Shown: in pieces, positions 1 through 7,831 of the stretch
Layout of the letters: every line of letters begins with the position of its first letter
Numbering within the stretch: position 1 is the stretch's first letter
NCBI GenBank assembly: GCA_009784975.1
Contig: WQXG01000025.1
Span: forward strand, 1 to 41,433
Length of the DNA stretch: 41,433 nucleotides
Direction of reading: 5' to 3'
From: Treponema sp.
GTDB taxonomy: Bacteria; Spirochaetota; Spirochaetia; Treponematales; Breznakiellaceae
The notes under the pieces: generated by a model
Database searches by the model: none
The model's input: the letters and a program-made list of their open reading frames with translations, nothing else
Told to the model about the DNA's origin: nothing
Position numbers and translations under genes: made by a program

Positions 1-47
1 AGAATCTTTATTTTCTCTTCGGCAGTATACCTTTTTCTTTTGCCCAT
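1..47 (-). CDS. Transposase OrfA, IS3-type (N-terminal fragment at window edge)
   Basis: Reading leftward from 47 there is an ATG followed by codons for MGKRKRYTAEEKIKI, which then run off the window. This resembles the opening of the helix-turn-helix OrfA transposase of IS3-family elements (basic stretch, then a YT-EEK-KI helix). A strong Shine-Dalgarno sequence, AGGAGGGA on the minus strand (51-58), sits a few bases upstream and supports the start. Only 15 codons are visible, so the family call rests on a short motif. The rest of the insertion sequence should lie to the left of the window, with one end somewhere between about 60 and 110; I could not define a terminal inverted repeat there. 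Confidence 0.55.
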   Translation of the reverse strand, partial: MGKRKRYTAEEKIKI

Positions 48-110
48 CTTTCCCTCCTGAGCATTGGTAATACCACCTTATAAGCTTTGGTCTAATTCGG
101 CAAGTTCAGC

Positions 111-578
111 GTGGGCACAACAAAAATAAGGGTATTTTACGGCTTATTCTCGCTATTTACTCTTGTTTTAGGTATTTTGATATACCTTTTATTCAGGGAT
201 TTAAGCGATTTTTTCATTTTAAAATGGATCCCGGGTCTAGATTTTACCAAAACTGTCTTTATTAAATTGACACCATCAATATTTTCTGATATATTAAAAT
301 ACAACATTCCTGATATGTTATGGTTTGTATCGGGGATTTTGCTGTTAAGATTTATCTGGTTTTATCGGCTTAAAGAACAAAAAGTATATGTAATATGTTT
401 CTATATAATTGGAGCTTTTTTTGAAATAAGCCAGTTGTCAGATAAAATACCCGGAACATTTGATTTTATGGATTTGCTATTTATGGGAATTGGCGCTTTC
501 GCTGAGGGCTTCATGTACCGGCGATTGGGAAACAAAAACAGGAAGGAAAACGGAATTTTAGATGAAGTTAGGAAATGA
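111..578 (+). CDS. VanZ-like integral membrane protein
   Basis: About 155 residues with four hydrophobic segments (roughly residues 9-28, 65-82, 90-108 and 118-136). The second half, with IPDMLWFVSG, then EISQ and later DFMDLLFMGIGAF, follows the VanZ-like layout in which acidic and Gln residues flank the last helices. VanZ relatives are linked to glycopeptide resistance or envelope functions, but no specific role can be assigned. The start is a GTG without a clear ribosome-binding site; the frame is open only back to a stop at 93-95. The transposase start lies just upstream and faces away, so the 5' end may have been altered by insertion. The 3' end overlaps or abuts the LuxR-type gene, so the two are probably cotranscribed. 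Confidence 0.5.
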   Translation: MGTTKIRVFYGLFSLFTLVLGILIYLLFRDLSDFFILKWIPGLDFTKTVFIKLTPSIFSDILKYNIPDMLWFVSGILLLRFIWFYRLKEQKVYVICFYIIGAFFEISQLSDKIPGTFDFMDLLFMGIGAFAEGFMYRRLGNKNRKENGILDEVRK

Positions 579-582
579 GCCG

Positions 583-2004
583 ATGTTTAGTTTCTCAAAG
601 CTTGGCGAAAGTATAGTAAAATTTGTTAAAATCCGCGATGAACTTGCGCTAAGAAATATACGAAAGGATTATTGGCCTGTTCTTCTTCTTTTTCCGCTTT
701 CTGTCATTTTGGGAGATTTGCGTTATTTCGATTTGGGTATAGAGCTGGCAGGTTTACAGTCTTATGACCTGATGCTTTATCCGCTTGGAATCGGCTGGCT
801 TGTTTTGGTTTTTGTTCCAAGGCGGTTTATTCTTGTGCTTCTTCGTCTGGCTGCCATTTGCAGCGCGCTTTTGCTTCCTTTCCAGCTGCTGTTAACAGAC
901 GACATTGCGAAATTATCGGTGTTCATGGCATTTCAGTTATTAAACGGAATATGCGCCGCTTGCGCTTTTTCTTTGTTCTGTTTTGAGCTAAACAACATAG
1001 AACGGCTTTTGGGTATGTCCATAATAACATTCTATTATGGATTTTATTATACAATATGGCGGGCGTATCCGATAGTTCAATCAATAGGAAAAGTATGGGG
1101 CGGCGTGATTGTAATGGCTGCCTACCTTGTTATTGTTTTCCTGTGCTGCAGGAAAAAACTTGACGGGCACAAAGATACGGCAGAGGACGGCAAAGGTTCA
1201 GGCGCTCCTTTTGTAATAGGCCTGGATATTGTTTATTATACGATAATGTGCATGATCAATCATATTGAATGGGCAGAAAAAATTGTTTACAGTCTGCCTT
1301 ACGGGCTTGGTTCTTTTATATCCATTGCATTAATAATTATTATTATGCTGATGAGCAACCTTAACGCTATGTATATATGGCTCATGTTCCTTGTCTTTTC
1401 TCTTTTTGGGCTTGGTATCCTCATTTACGATTCACAGGCAGCTCAATTTACAGGTTCGCTCTTTTATGGTCTGGGTGACGGTTTAGGCTACATTATTATT
1501 TATTATTTGTGCGCATGGGTAATAAGACGAAGCAGATCCATCAAAATGTTCAGATTATACTGCCTTATCTTTTTTATTGAATATTTTATTATCTCCGGGA
1601 TACTTTCGCAGGCATTTGTAAGTTTTGGAGGTTCAAATCATCTTCTTGCGCTTGGCATTGTGCTTGTTTTATGTTCCGCCTGCTTCCTGCTGATTCCGCT
1701 TATACAAAAAAAGCTGTTTGAAGTTGACTGGACAGACGGTATCCGTTTGCAGGATGTCGCGAAATATTCACAATCACTTGAACATACAGAAGCAATTAAT
1801 CTTAAGGACAGTTTGAATCTTACGGGAAGAGAACAGGAAATATTTACAATGCTTCTTGAAGGAGTGTCTCCCAAAGAAATTGCCTTTACATTGAAGGTTA
1901 GTTATTATACCGTTCTTTTTCACATGAAAAACCTGTACAGAAAACTTGGTATCCAGAGTATACATGAACTTTTTGCAAGATACGGCGCAAAAAAAGGCGC
2001 TTAA
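583..2004 (+). CDS. Membrane-anchored LuxR-family transcriptional regulator
   Basis: The N-terminal 380 or so residues form roughly ten or more hydrophobic helices. The C-terminal 65 residues are a LuxR/GerE helix-turn-helix (LTGREQEIFTMLLEG, then SPKEIAFTLKVS, then TVLFHMKNLYRKLGI). It probably senses a membrane or envelope signal and regulates transcription while membrane-bound; the ligand is unknown. An ATG at 562 is also possible, but the ATG at 583 has AGGA (570-573) at 9 nt spacing, so I prefer it. The gene overlaps or follows the VanZ-like gene by a few bases, which suggests a sensor-plus-effector pair. It converges on the TPR gene with a 17-bp gap. Confidence 0.75.
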   Translation: MFSFSKLGESIVKFVKIRDELALRNIRKDYWPVLLLFPLSVILGDLRYFDLGIELAGLQSYDLMLYPLGIGWLVLVFVPRRFILVLLRLAAICSALLLPFQLLLTDDIAKLSVFMAFQLLNGICAACAFSLFCFELNNIERLLGMSIITFYYGFYYTIWRAYPIVQSIGKVWGGVIVMAAYLVIVFLCCRKKLDGHKDTAEDGKGSGAPFVIGLDIVYYTIMCMINHIEWAEKIVYSLPYGLGSFISIALIIIIMLMSNLNAMYIWLMFLVFSLFGLGILIYDSQAAQFTGSLFYGLGDGLGYIIIYYLCAWVIRRSRSIKMFRLYCLIFFIEYFIISGILSQAFVSFGGSNHLLALGIVLVLCSACFLLIPLIQKKLFEVDWTDGIRLQDVAKYSQSLEHTEAINLKDSLNLTGREQEIFTMLLEGVSPKEIAFTLKVSYYTVLFHMKNLYRKLGIQSIHELFARYGAKKGA

Positions 2005-2020
2005 AAAGACTTTCTTTTTT
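2003..2020. terminator. Weak bidirectional terminator candidate
   Basis: AAAAAGA-CTT-TCTTTTT forms a 7-bp A/T stem between the convergent stop codons of the LuxR-type and TPR genes, with T-runs on both strands. The stem is not GC-rich, so its strength is doubtful. Confidence 0.3.
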
Positions 2021-2021
2021 A

Positions 2022-4109
2022 TTACCGTAATGTGCGCAATAGGGAGCGTAATTCAGGATTTGCCGCGCTCTCTGTCTGTCTTGTTGTTTTTTCAGGCTGT
2101 AGTATAATTTCGTCTCCGGGTTCTATGCGATCAAAGAAACCAAACCGTGCCAAAGAACCAATTGCTATCTCTTCATCAACATTGGTAATTGTAAGTTTAC
2201 CGACCAGTTCATCGTTTGAGTAGACAAGTGCTAAACCTTCATTCGCTGTCTGCGGCCGCCCGCGCTTTACTACATCGTAAACTGCGTCCTGCTGAATACC
2301 ATCGGCTCTTCCTTTATTAATAAGCGCCTGTCCCTGTCTGCGCATTAATAGCCTTCCTCTTAACGGCATAGATGATGAAAGCTGGCTTACTATCCCGCGG
2401 GATGCATCACGCAATCTGTCTGTGCCGGTACGGTAAGTGTAAAATGTTCCGGCAGGAGAACCTGTTCTTCCTACAAAAAGTTCGGCTTTTATCGCGATAT
2501 CACGTTCATTTTCTGTTACGGAAACCAGCATAAAATAATCGGCGCCTGCTTCTCTTGCCTGCCTGAAACTCTGGGAAAATGTAGCCTGGCGTAATTCAAG
2601 ATTCATGGGCATTATATTGCGGTTATGTACCAATAAATCACGAATAACCCCTGCCGCAACTGTGCCCGCATCGGCATGATAAAAACTTGATTGACCTGCC
2701 ATGGAAAAGACGGCTACTTTCCAGTGACGTTCGATTATTTCTGTCGGGTTTACCTGCCACTGCCTGAACAGGGCATTGGAAAGAAGAGAACTGTAGGTTT
2801 CTACCGCGTCATTAAGTGAACGATCCGCTATGCCCTGATCCTGCAGAAAACGCAGTTCTTCCAGATAACGGGCAGGGTAGCCCTGTAATCTTAGAATCTC
2901 GGCATACTCGCGCCTGTCTCTGGCAAAAGGATTTAGCCTTAAGCCGCGCTGATATTCAAACAGCGCCTGTTCAATTAAATTGCGCTGGCGGAAACTTCTT
3001 GCCCTGTTAAAATGCCATGTTGCCCATCTTGCGCGGCGGGGATCTTCCAGATTGGTGGATGTGATAAGGGTTTCTTCCAGGGCAGCGCGGATAAATTCAT
3101 CCATTTCATTAATTGCCAGAGCGTTGGAAAAAACTGTTATTGCCTCTGCGGTGCGTCTCATTCTTACAAAGGACAATCCTTTTAAATACCACGCGCTCAT
3201 GTTGTTTCTGTCGGCGGCTATTGCTATGTCGCAAAGACGCGCCGCTTCTTCATATTCACCGTTGCGGTAACGCAATGTTGCCATCAGTACCTGAGTTGGT
3301 TCATGACCCGGTCTGTGGTGGAGGGCGCGCTGCGCGTAGCGGATAGCCTCGCTTAGCCTTCCGTTTTGTGAATAGATATATGCGGCGTAATAAAAAACAC
3401 GGTAATCTTCCGGGTGCTGCGTAAGAGCGCTATTAATGTACTGGATGGCAGATTCACCGTCACCCATGGAAACAAGAACAAGCGCAAGAGAAATTAATAA
3501 TCTGCGATCGTCGGGGTAGCGGCGGACTGCTTCACGGTAACGAAGTATCGCCTCGGACGGTTTGTTTCTCGCGATATCAAGTTCTCCGGCTGCAAAGAGA
3601 GCTTCCCTGTTGTAAGGTTCTCTTGAAAGGATTTGTGATACAAGAGCCGATGCCGCATCCAGCTGGCCTAGCGCGATGAGGGTGAAAACTTCCAGGTTTG
3701 CCACAGACATATTGGCGCGGGAGAGCTGTCTTGCTTTTCTTACCCAGTTTAGCGCTTCGTCGAATTCTGCCAGTTCATAGTAACATTCGGCTAAAGCGGC
3801 AGTTCCCTCAGCATGGGCGGGGTTGATCCTTAAACATTCAAGAAAAGCCTCGACCGCGGAGTACCAGTTTTCGTTAGCCATGTGGCTTTTACCCCGTTCA
3901 AAAAAAACCGCCGCCGTCTGCGCCTCCAGCGCTATCGGAAGAAGTAATAATATAATTAAAAAAAATAATTGGAATATTTTCTCGCGGACCGCAAACCGAA
4001 GGTTTGAAGGGGACGCAGAAAAGGGAAAAAGCGGTTCCCTCTTTCTTAATATTCTCTGCGATCTCTGCGCCTCAGCGTCTCTGCGAGATGTTCTTTCAAA
4101 TAAAATCAT
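2022..4109 (-). CDS. Exported TPR-repeat protein with FlgO/FlgT-like C-terminal region
   Basis: About 695 residues. Tandem tetratricopeptide repeats cover roughly residues 65-420 (AECYYELAEFDEALNWVRKA, YYAAYIYSQNGRLSEAIRYA). The C-terminal part resembles surface lipoprotein/FlgO-type domains (VAVFSMAGQSS, ADYFMLVSVTENE) followed by an FlgT-like beta region (GRLLMRRQGQALINKGRADG). A hydrophobic signal segment, IFQLFFLIILLLLPIALEAQ, is expected to direct export, but it begins only about 45 residues in. Residues 6-43 are translated from a copy of the window's palindromic repeat (3980-4088), so the ancestral n-region was probably MILFE plus EKIF. The start is ATG at 4109, with a GGGGGGG stretch 3 nt upstream; a TTG at 4121 is less likely. 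It is the last gene of the long minus-strand operon. Function unknown, probably periplasmic or outer-membrane scaffolding. Confidence 0.7.
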   Translation of the reverse strand: MILFERTSRRDAEAQRSQRILRKREPLFPFSASPSNLRFAVREKIFQLFFLIILLLLPIALEAQTAAVFFERGKSHMANENWYSAVEAFLECLRINPAHAEGTAALAECYYELAEFDEALNWVRKARQLSRANMSVANLEVFTLIALGQLDAASALVSQILSREPYNREALFAAGELDIARNKPSEAILRYREAVRRYPDDRRLLISLALVLVSMGDGESAIQYINSALTQHPEDYRVFYYAAYIYSQNGRLSEAIRYAQRALHHRPGHEPTQVLMATLRYRNGEYEEAARLCDIAIAADRNNMSAWYLKGLSFVRMRRTAEAITVFSNALAINEMDEFIRAALEETLITSTNLEDPRRARWATWHFNRARSFRQRNLIEQALFEYQRGLRLNPFARDRREYAEILRLQGYPARYLEELRFLQDQGIADRSLNDAVETYSSLLSNALFRQWQVNPTEIIERHWKVAVFSMAGQSSFYHADAGTVAAGVIRDLLVHNRNIMPMNLELRQATFSQSFRQAREAGADYFMLVSVTENERDIAIKAELFVGRTGSPAGTFYTYRTGTDRLRDASRGIVSQLSSSMPLRGRLLMRRQGQALINKGRADGIQQDAVYDVVKRGRPQTANEGLALVYSNDELVGKLTITNVDEEIAIGSLARFGFFDRIEPGDEIILQPEKTTRQTESAANPELRSLLRTLR
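3980..4088. repeat. Palindromic repeat copy A, inside the 5' end of the TPR gene
   Basis: A 109-bp segment starting TCTCGC (3980-3985) and ending GCGAGA (4083-4088), with GC-rich arms in inverted orientation. The left arm carries the 23-bp hairpin module at 3988-4010 (core CAAACCGAAGGTTTG). The right arm reads CTGCGCCTCAGCGTCTCTGC. On the minus strand it is read as codons giving the peptide TSRRDAEAQRSQRI. It has the same arm sequences as the copies at 26940, 36751 and 41137. Confidence 0.8.
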
Positions 4110-4132
4110 AGTCCCCCCCAATTTATAAACAA

Positions 4133-4894
4133 CTAAACCTTTTTGTGCGTTACGATTTTTATCGAATTGATTTTATGGCCGTCCATGTCCTGAACTATAA
4201 AATCATAGTCTTTGTATACGATCTTTTCGTTTTTAACGGGTATTTTCCCGAACAGGTCAAAAACAAAGCCGCCGAGTGTGTCAAAATCACCCACAGGCAG
4301 ATCGATGTTGGTTTCTTCCGCAAGGAATTCCAGGTTTACTCTGGCATCGCAGAGCCAGGAGCCTTCGCCAAGTACCACAACATCATCGGTTTCGTGATCA
4401 AACTCGTCCTGTATATCCCCGATTATTTCTTCGATTATATCTTCCATGGAAACAATGCCGGATACTCCGCCGTATTCATCCACTACTATGGCAATGTGGT
4501 TTTTTTTGCGGCGCAGTTCGCGCAAAAGATCATCAATATGTTTTGAAACCGGTACAAAAAAAGGTTTTCTTGCCAGTTCATTAATATTAAAAGGTTTATC
4601 GCTAATGAGCGCTTTTAATACATCCTTTACATGCAGGATGCCGATTACATTGTCTACAGTGTCCTGATATACGGGAAAACGCGAATGTTCACTTTCGCAG
4701 ATACATTCAAGCAGCTCTTCTTTGGATGCGGATGCGGAAAGAAAAACAGTGTCTGTGCGGGGAACCATCACTTCCTTTACCGTTGTATCCGATAATTCCA
4801 CGACACCCCTGATCATCTCCTGCTGATCTTCTTCCAGTTCTTTTATTGCTTTTGGGTTTAACTGAAAAGGCGCTCGGGCTGGGTTTGCTTTCAA
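4133..4894 (-). CDS. CorC/TlyC-type CBS-domain protein
   Basis: A 253-residue protein with two CBS domains (about residues 45-100 and 108-165; motifs VMVPRTDTVFL, HSRFPVYQDTVDNVIGILHVKD, DEYGGVSGIVSMEDIIEEIIG) and a C-terminal CorC/HlyC domain (about 175-250, ending VYKDYDFIVQDMDGHKI). The transmembrane DUF21 domain of full-length CNNM/CorC transporters is absent, as in the short cytosolic CorC and spirochaetal TlyC proteins. It probably takes part in Mg2+/Co2+ efflux control or nucleotide sensing; the haemolysin label is historical. The start is TTG overlapping the ybeY stop (TTGA), with GGGAGGAG just upstream on the minus strand (about 4898-4905). Confidence 0.88.
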   Translation of the reverse strand: MKANPARAPFQLNPKAIKELEEDQQEMIRGVVELSDTTVKEVMVPRTDTVFLSASASKEELLECICESEHSRFPVYQDTVDNVIGILHVKDVLKALISDKPFNINELARKPFFVPVSKHIDDLLRELRRKKNHIAIVVDEYGGVSGIVSMEDIIEEIIGDIQDEFDHETDDVVVLGEGSWLCDARVNLEFLAEETNIDLPVGDFDTLGGFVFDLFGKIPVKNEKIVYKDYDFIVQDMDGHKINSIKIVTHKKV

Positions 4895-5352
4895 CTTTCT
4901 CCTCCCGGCGGTATTATATGTTGGTTTTTAAGCTTGTTCAGTATCTCCTCCTGTAATAAAAGCATGGGCTCATTTGGTTCTATCGTTTCATGCTCCATTC
5001 CGTCTAAGTGCAGGATACCATGAATTATCAGTCTGCGTAACTCCTCATCCTGCGGTATTTTAAAAAAATCGGCATTTTCCCGCAGGGTATCCAGCGATAT
5101 TACGATGTCTCCGGGCAGATAAGTATCCTGTATTGTTTCGCCCAGATTAAACGAAAGTATATCTGTAGGCTCATTTTTATTCCGGTATTGATTGTTAAGC
5201 TCTTTTATTGTCCTGTCATCGCATAAAAGGATGGATAATTCCCAGTTGTTCCTTTTTATTTCATCCAGAACTTTCAGCGCGTAATCAATTATGGAGCCGC
5301 TGTAAGAGGGCATAGGGATTTCCTGCGCGGTAATTTGTATATTATTCATCAT
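4891..5352 (-). CDS. ybeY: Endoribonuclease YbeY, rRNA maturation factor
   Basis: At 153 residues this is the usual family size. It carries the UPF0054 zinc signature HGILHLDGMEH, with ligands H111, H115 and H121 (H-x3-H-x5-H). The typical upstream motif DILSFNLGE followed by GDIVIS is also present. YbeY is a single-strand endoribonuclease needed for 16S rRNA 3'-end maturation and 70S quality control. The start ATG overlaps the stop of the upstream 7TM-HD gene (ATGA), and the gene overlaps corC downstream by 4 bp. The phoH-pgpH-ybeY-corC order matches a common bacterial cluster. Confidence 0.95.
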   Translation of the reverse strand: MMNNIQITAQEIPMPSYSGSIIDYALKVLDEIKRNNWELSILLCDDRTIKELNNQYRNKNEPTDILSFNLGETIQDTYLPGDIVISLDTLRENADFFKIPQDEELRRLIIHGILHLDGMEHETIEPNEPMLLLQEEILNKLKNQHIIPPGGES

Positions 5353-6818
5353 GTTATCTCTTGTTTTGGATATTCGATTCTTGAATGATAATATCCGGCA
5401 AGCACTCTTACAAACGCTTTTTTAATTATTTCCAGTTCGCAGAAAGACAGGGCAGATTCTGATAATTGCCCGTGATCGATTTTTGCCTGAAAAAGCTGCT
5501 GGATAAATTTTTCCATTTTTCCCGGTGTGGGTTTGGTTAAAGTTCTTACGGCGGCTTCTGTGATATCGGCAAGCATTACAATAGCGGATTCTTTTGAGCG
5601 GGGCGGGCTTCCGGGGTAGGAAAAATCTTCGGAATTTACAGTTACGGGTTTTCCTTCCGGCGCGGTTTGTTCTGTCGCCTTGTTATAAAACCAGGAAATT
5701 ATTGAATTACCGTGATGTTCGGAAATAATTGATATTACATCTTTGGGCAGCCCAAGACTGTGCGCTTTTTCCACGCCAAGTTTTACATGAGAGCGGATGA
5801 TGGTCGCGGAAAGACGCGGCGCAATTTCATCATGTCTGTTGTGATCTGTTTGGTTTTCTACAAAGTAGGACGGGTTTTCCATTTTTCCGATATCATGGTA
5901 ATAAGCGCCGACACGCGCAAGAAGAGGATTCGCTCCGATGTCCTGGCAGGCTTGCTCCGCAAGGTTTGCTACCATTAACGAATGGCTGTAGGTTCCCGGA
6001 GCCGTTGTAAAAAGTTTGCGAAGGATCGGAGCATTCAGATCCGACAGTTCCATAAGCCTGAAAGGGGTAACCGCGTTCAGGGCATATTCAAGAGGCGGCA
6101 GGAAACCTATTGTTAACATTCCGCAGATTATGCCGTTTAATGATGCCCAGAATAAAAGGGCAGAGAAGTCATAGAATGCGGCTTTTCTGATGAGCAGAAT
6201 TATCACTGTCGCAGCGCAGTTTGCCGCGGCTATTACAAGCCCGGCTTTTATAAGGCTCATTCTGTTCTGCGCGCGGGAAGGGTTTGCATTATGAAGGACA
6301 GCGGCTGCTGCTCCTGAAACAAGCGCAATTATATAGGAGTGGCTGTCGAATGCTCCCGCCAGGAATGCGCCTAGCGGCAGGGCAAGAGCCATAATCATTG
6401 CGGGGCGTTTCCCCAAAAATACCGCAAGCAGCATTATAAAAAGAGCGGTGGGAACGGCAAGGGATACGGGGAAGCCTTCCGAGCCGGGGGAGAGGTTGTT
6501 TAACAATACGGAGCCGATTATGTAGGAGCCGGCAAGAGATGAGAGCAGATAACGTTCGCTGTTATTCATTTCTCTGCCGAAAATTACAGGCCGGCGTATA
6601 ATAAGATAAAGTATGTAAATTAAAAGTATAAGTAAAATAGAGCCCGCAAAATCAAATGGATTTTCTATACCTTCACTGTATCTGCTGCCCAGTATAACGC
6701 CGGCAGTAATGATGCATAATACAATGCTGAAAATATTCGGACCTGAGCGCAGGCGGCGAAGCATAACAGGGATGGTTCTTTTTAACTTTGCTATAAAGGG
6801 TTCACGTTTCTCTTTCAT
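5349..6818 (-). CDS. 7TM-HD membrane phosphohydrolase (PgpH/YqfF-type, short form)
   Basis: 489 residues: an N-terminal cytosolic patch, about seven hydrophobic segments (residues 28-245) and a C-terminal HD domain with H279 (GTYSHSLMVANLA), the HD pair H308/D309 (YYHDIGKMENP), H344 (IIRSHVKLG) and H368/H369 (SEHHGNS). Members such as Listeria PgpH hydrolyse c-di-AMP. The usual family length is about 700 residues because of a large extracytoplasmic 7TMR-HDED domain between the first and second helices; here that domain is missing. c-di-AMP hydrolysis is therefore inferred from the HD part only. The gene overlaps phoH by 17 bp and ybeY by 4 bp. Confidence 0.85.
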   Translation of the reverse strand: MKEKREPFIAKLKRTIPVMLRRLRSGPNIFSIVLCIITAGVILGSRYSEGIENPFDFAGSILLILLIYILYLIIRRPVIFGREMNNSERYLLSSLAGSYIIGSVLLNNLSPGSEGFPVSLAVPTALFIMLLAVFLGKRPAMIMALALPLGAFLAGAFDSHSYIIALVSGAAAAVLHNANPSRAQNRMSLIKAGLVIAAANCAATVIILLIRKAAFYDFSALLFWASLNGIICGMLTIGFLPPLEYALNAVTPFRLMELSDLNAPILRKLFTTAPGTYSHSLMVANLAEQACQDIGANPLLARVGAYYHDIGKMENPSYFVENQTDHNRHDEIAPRLSATIIRSHVKLGVEKAHSLGLPKDVISIISEHHGNSIISWFYNKATEQTAPEGKPVTVNSEDFSYPGSPPRSKESAIVMLADITEAAVRTLTKPTPGKMEKFIQQLFQAKIDHGQLSESALSFCELEIIKKAFVRVLAGYYHSRIEYPKQEIT

Positions 6819-7746
6819 TGTATGCCTGTATTATTTTTTTTATGAGCGGATTGCGCGCGACATCGCACGTGTGCAGAAAAGAAAAGCTTAAATCTTCAAT
6901 GCCTCTCAGGATTTCAAGGGCATGCAAAAGCCCTGAATCGGATTTGCGCGGCAGATCAATCTGGGTTGTATCCCCTGTAATGATTGCCCGCGTCCCATTT
7001 CCTATTCTTGTTAAAAACATTTTCATTTGTTCTTTGGTTGTATTCTGGGCTTCGTCCAGAATTACCATGCAGTCATTTAAACTTCGTCCTCTCATGTAGG
7101 CAAGAGGGGCGATTTCTATCGCTCTTGTGTCTTCCATTCTGTTAATTACATCGAAGGGGACAAGAGATTCCATCGCGTCGTAGAGCGGTTTTAGATAGGG
7201 GTCGATTTTTTGGGCAAGATCTCCGGGGAGGAAGCCCAAATTTTCACCTGCTTCTACTACAGGACGGGTAAGCACCAGTTTACGCATTTTTTTTGATAAC
7301 AGCATTTGAAGAGCATGGGCGATAGCAAGGTAGGTTTTGCCGGTTCCCGCAGGTCCTATGCAGGAACAGATTTCGTTTTCTCTCATTCCCTGTATATATA
7401 AAGCCTGGTTTTTACTGCGCGGATATACCCTTTTAAAGCCATGGGGTATCTGGATCATAGAATCGCGGAAAACTCCCTTTTCGCCGGATGAAAAATCCCC
7501 TGCCAGGGTGCGGATATAATCGGGAGAAGGTTCATCTCCTTCTTTTACCGCAGTTACCAGATTGTCAATCATCGTCTTAAAACGTTCAACAGCGGATGCT
7601 TCTCCTTCAAAGTGAATTTCATTGCCTCTTGCCGTAATGTATCCGCCAAGGGAACTTTCAATTATTTTTAGATTCCCGTCATTTGCGCCGCAAATCCCTG
7701 AAAGTAATTCCCTGTCATCAAAAGCTATAGTTATTCCGTCCTCCAA
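6802..7746 (-). CDS. phoH: PhoH-family ATPase (PhoH/YbeZ)
   Basis: A P-loop ATPase with Walker A GPAGTGKT, Walker B MVILDEAQNTT and the TRPVVEAGENLGFLPGD segment that defines PhoH-like proteins. An N-terminal KH-like part precedes it (GYITARGNEIHFEGE). PhoH proteins usually sit next to ybeY and are thought to act in RNA metabolism. I chose a TTG at 7746 because AGAGG lies 5 nt upstream and the resulting N-terminus (MEDGITIAFDD) matches family length (314 residues). A TTG at 7776, with no ribosome-binding site, would add 10 residues. Confidence 0.9.
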   Translation of the reverse strand: MEDGITIAFDDRELLSGICGANDGNLKIIESSLGGYITARGNEIHFEGEASAVERFKTMIDNLVTAVKEGDEPSPDYIRTLAGDFSSGEKGVFRDSMIQIPHGFKRVYPRSKNQALYIQGMRENEICSCIGPAGTGKTYLAIAHALQMLLSKKMRKLVLTRPVVEAGENLGFLPGDLAQKIDPYLKPLYDAMESLVPFDVINRMEDTRAIEIAPLAYMRGRSLNDCMVILDEAQNTTKEQMKMFLTRIGNGTRAIITGDTTQIDLPRKSDSGLLHALEILRGIEDLSFSFLHTCDVARNPLIKKIIQAYNERET

Positions 7747-7792
7747 AAAAACCTCTTTTCTAATTCTATACCTCAATAATTCAGCCCGTCAA

Positions 7793-7831
7793 GTAGACGG
7801 CTGTCTACAGTAGCCGGCTGCTTACAGTAGC
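7793..7831. repeat. Two-copy 17-bp tandem repeat with small hairpin
   Basis: CGGCTGTCTACAGTAGC (7798-7814) is followed immediately by CGGCTGCTTACAGTAGC (7815-7831), two differences apart. The first copy overlaps a 6-bp stem, GTAGAC (7793-7798) and GTCTAC (7803-7808). The repeat lies between the stop of the lptD-like gene and phoH and may be a short slippage product or an intercistronic RNA structure. Confidence 0.75.
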
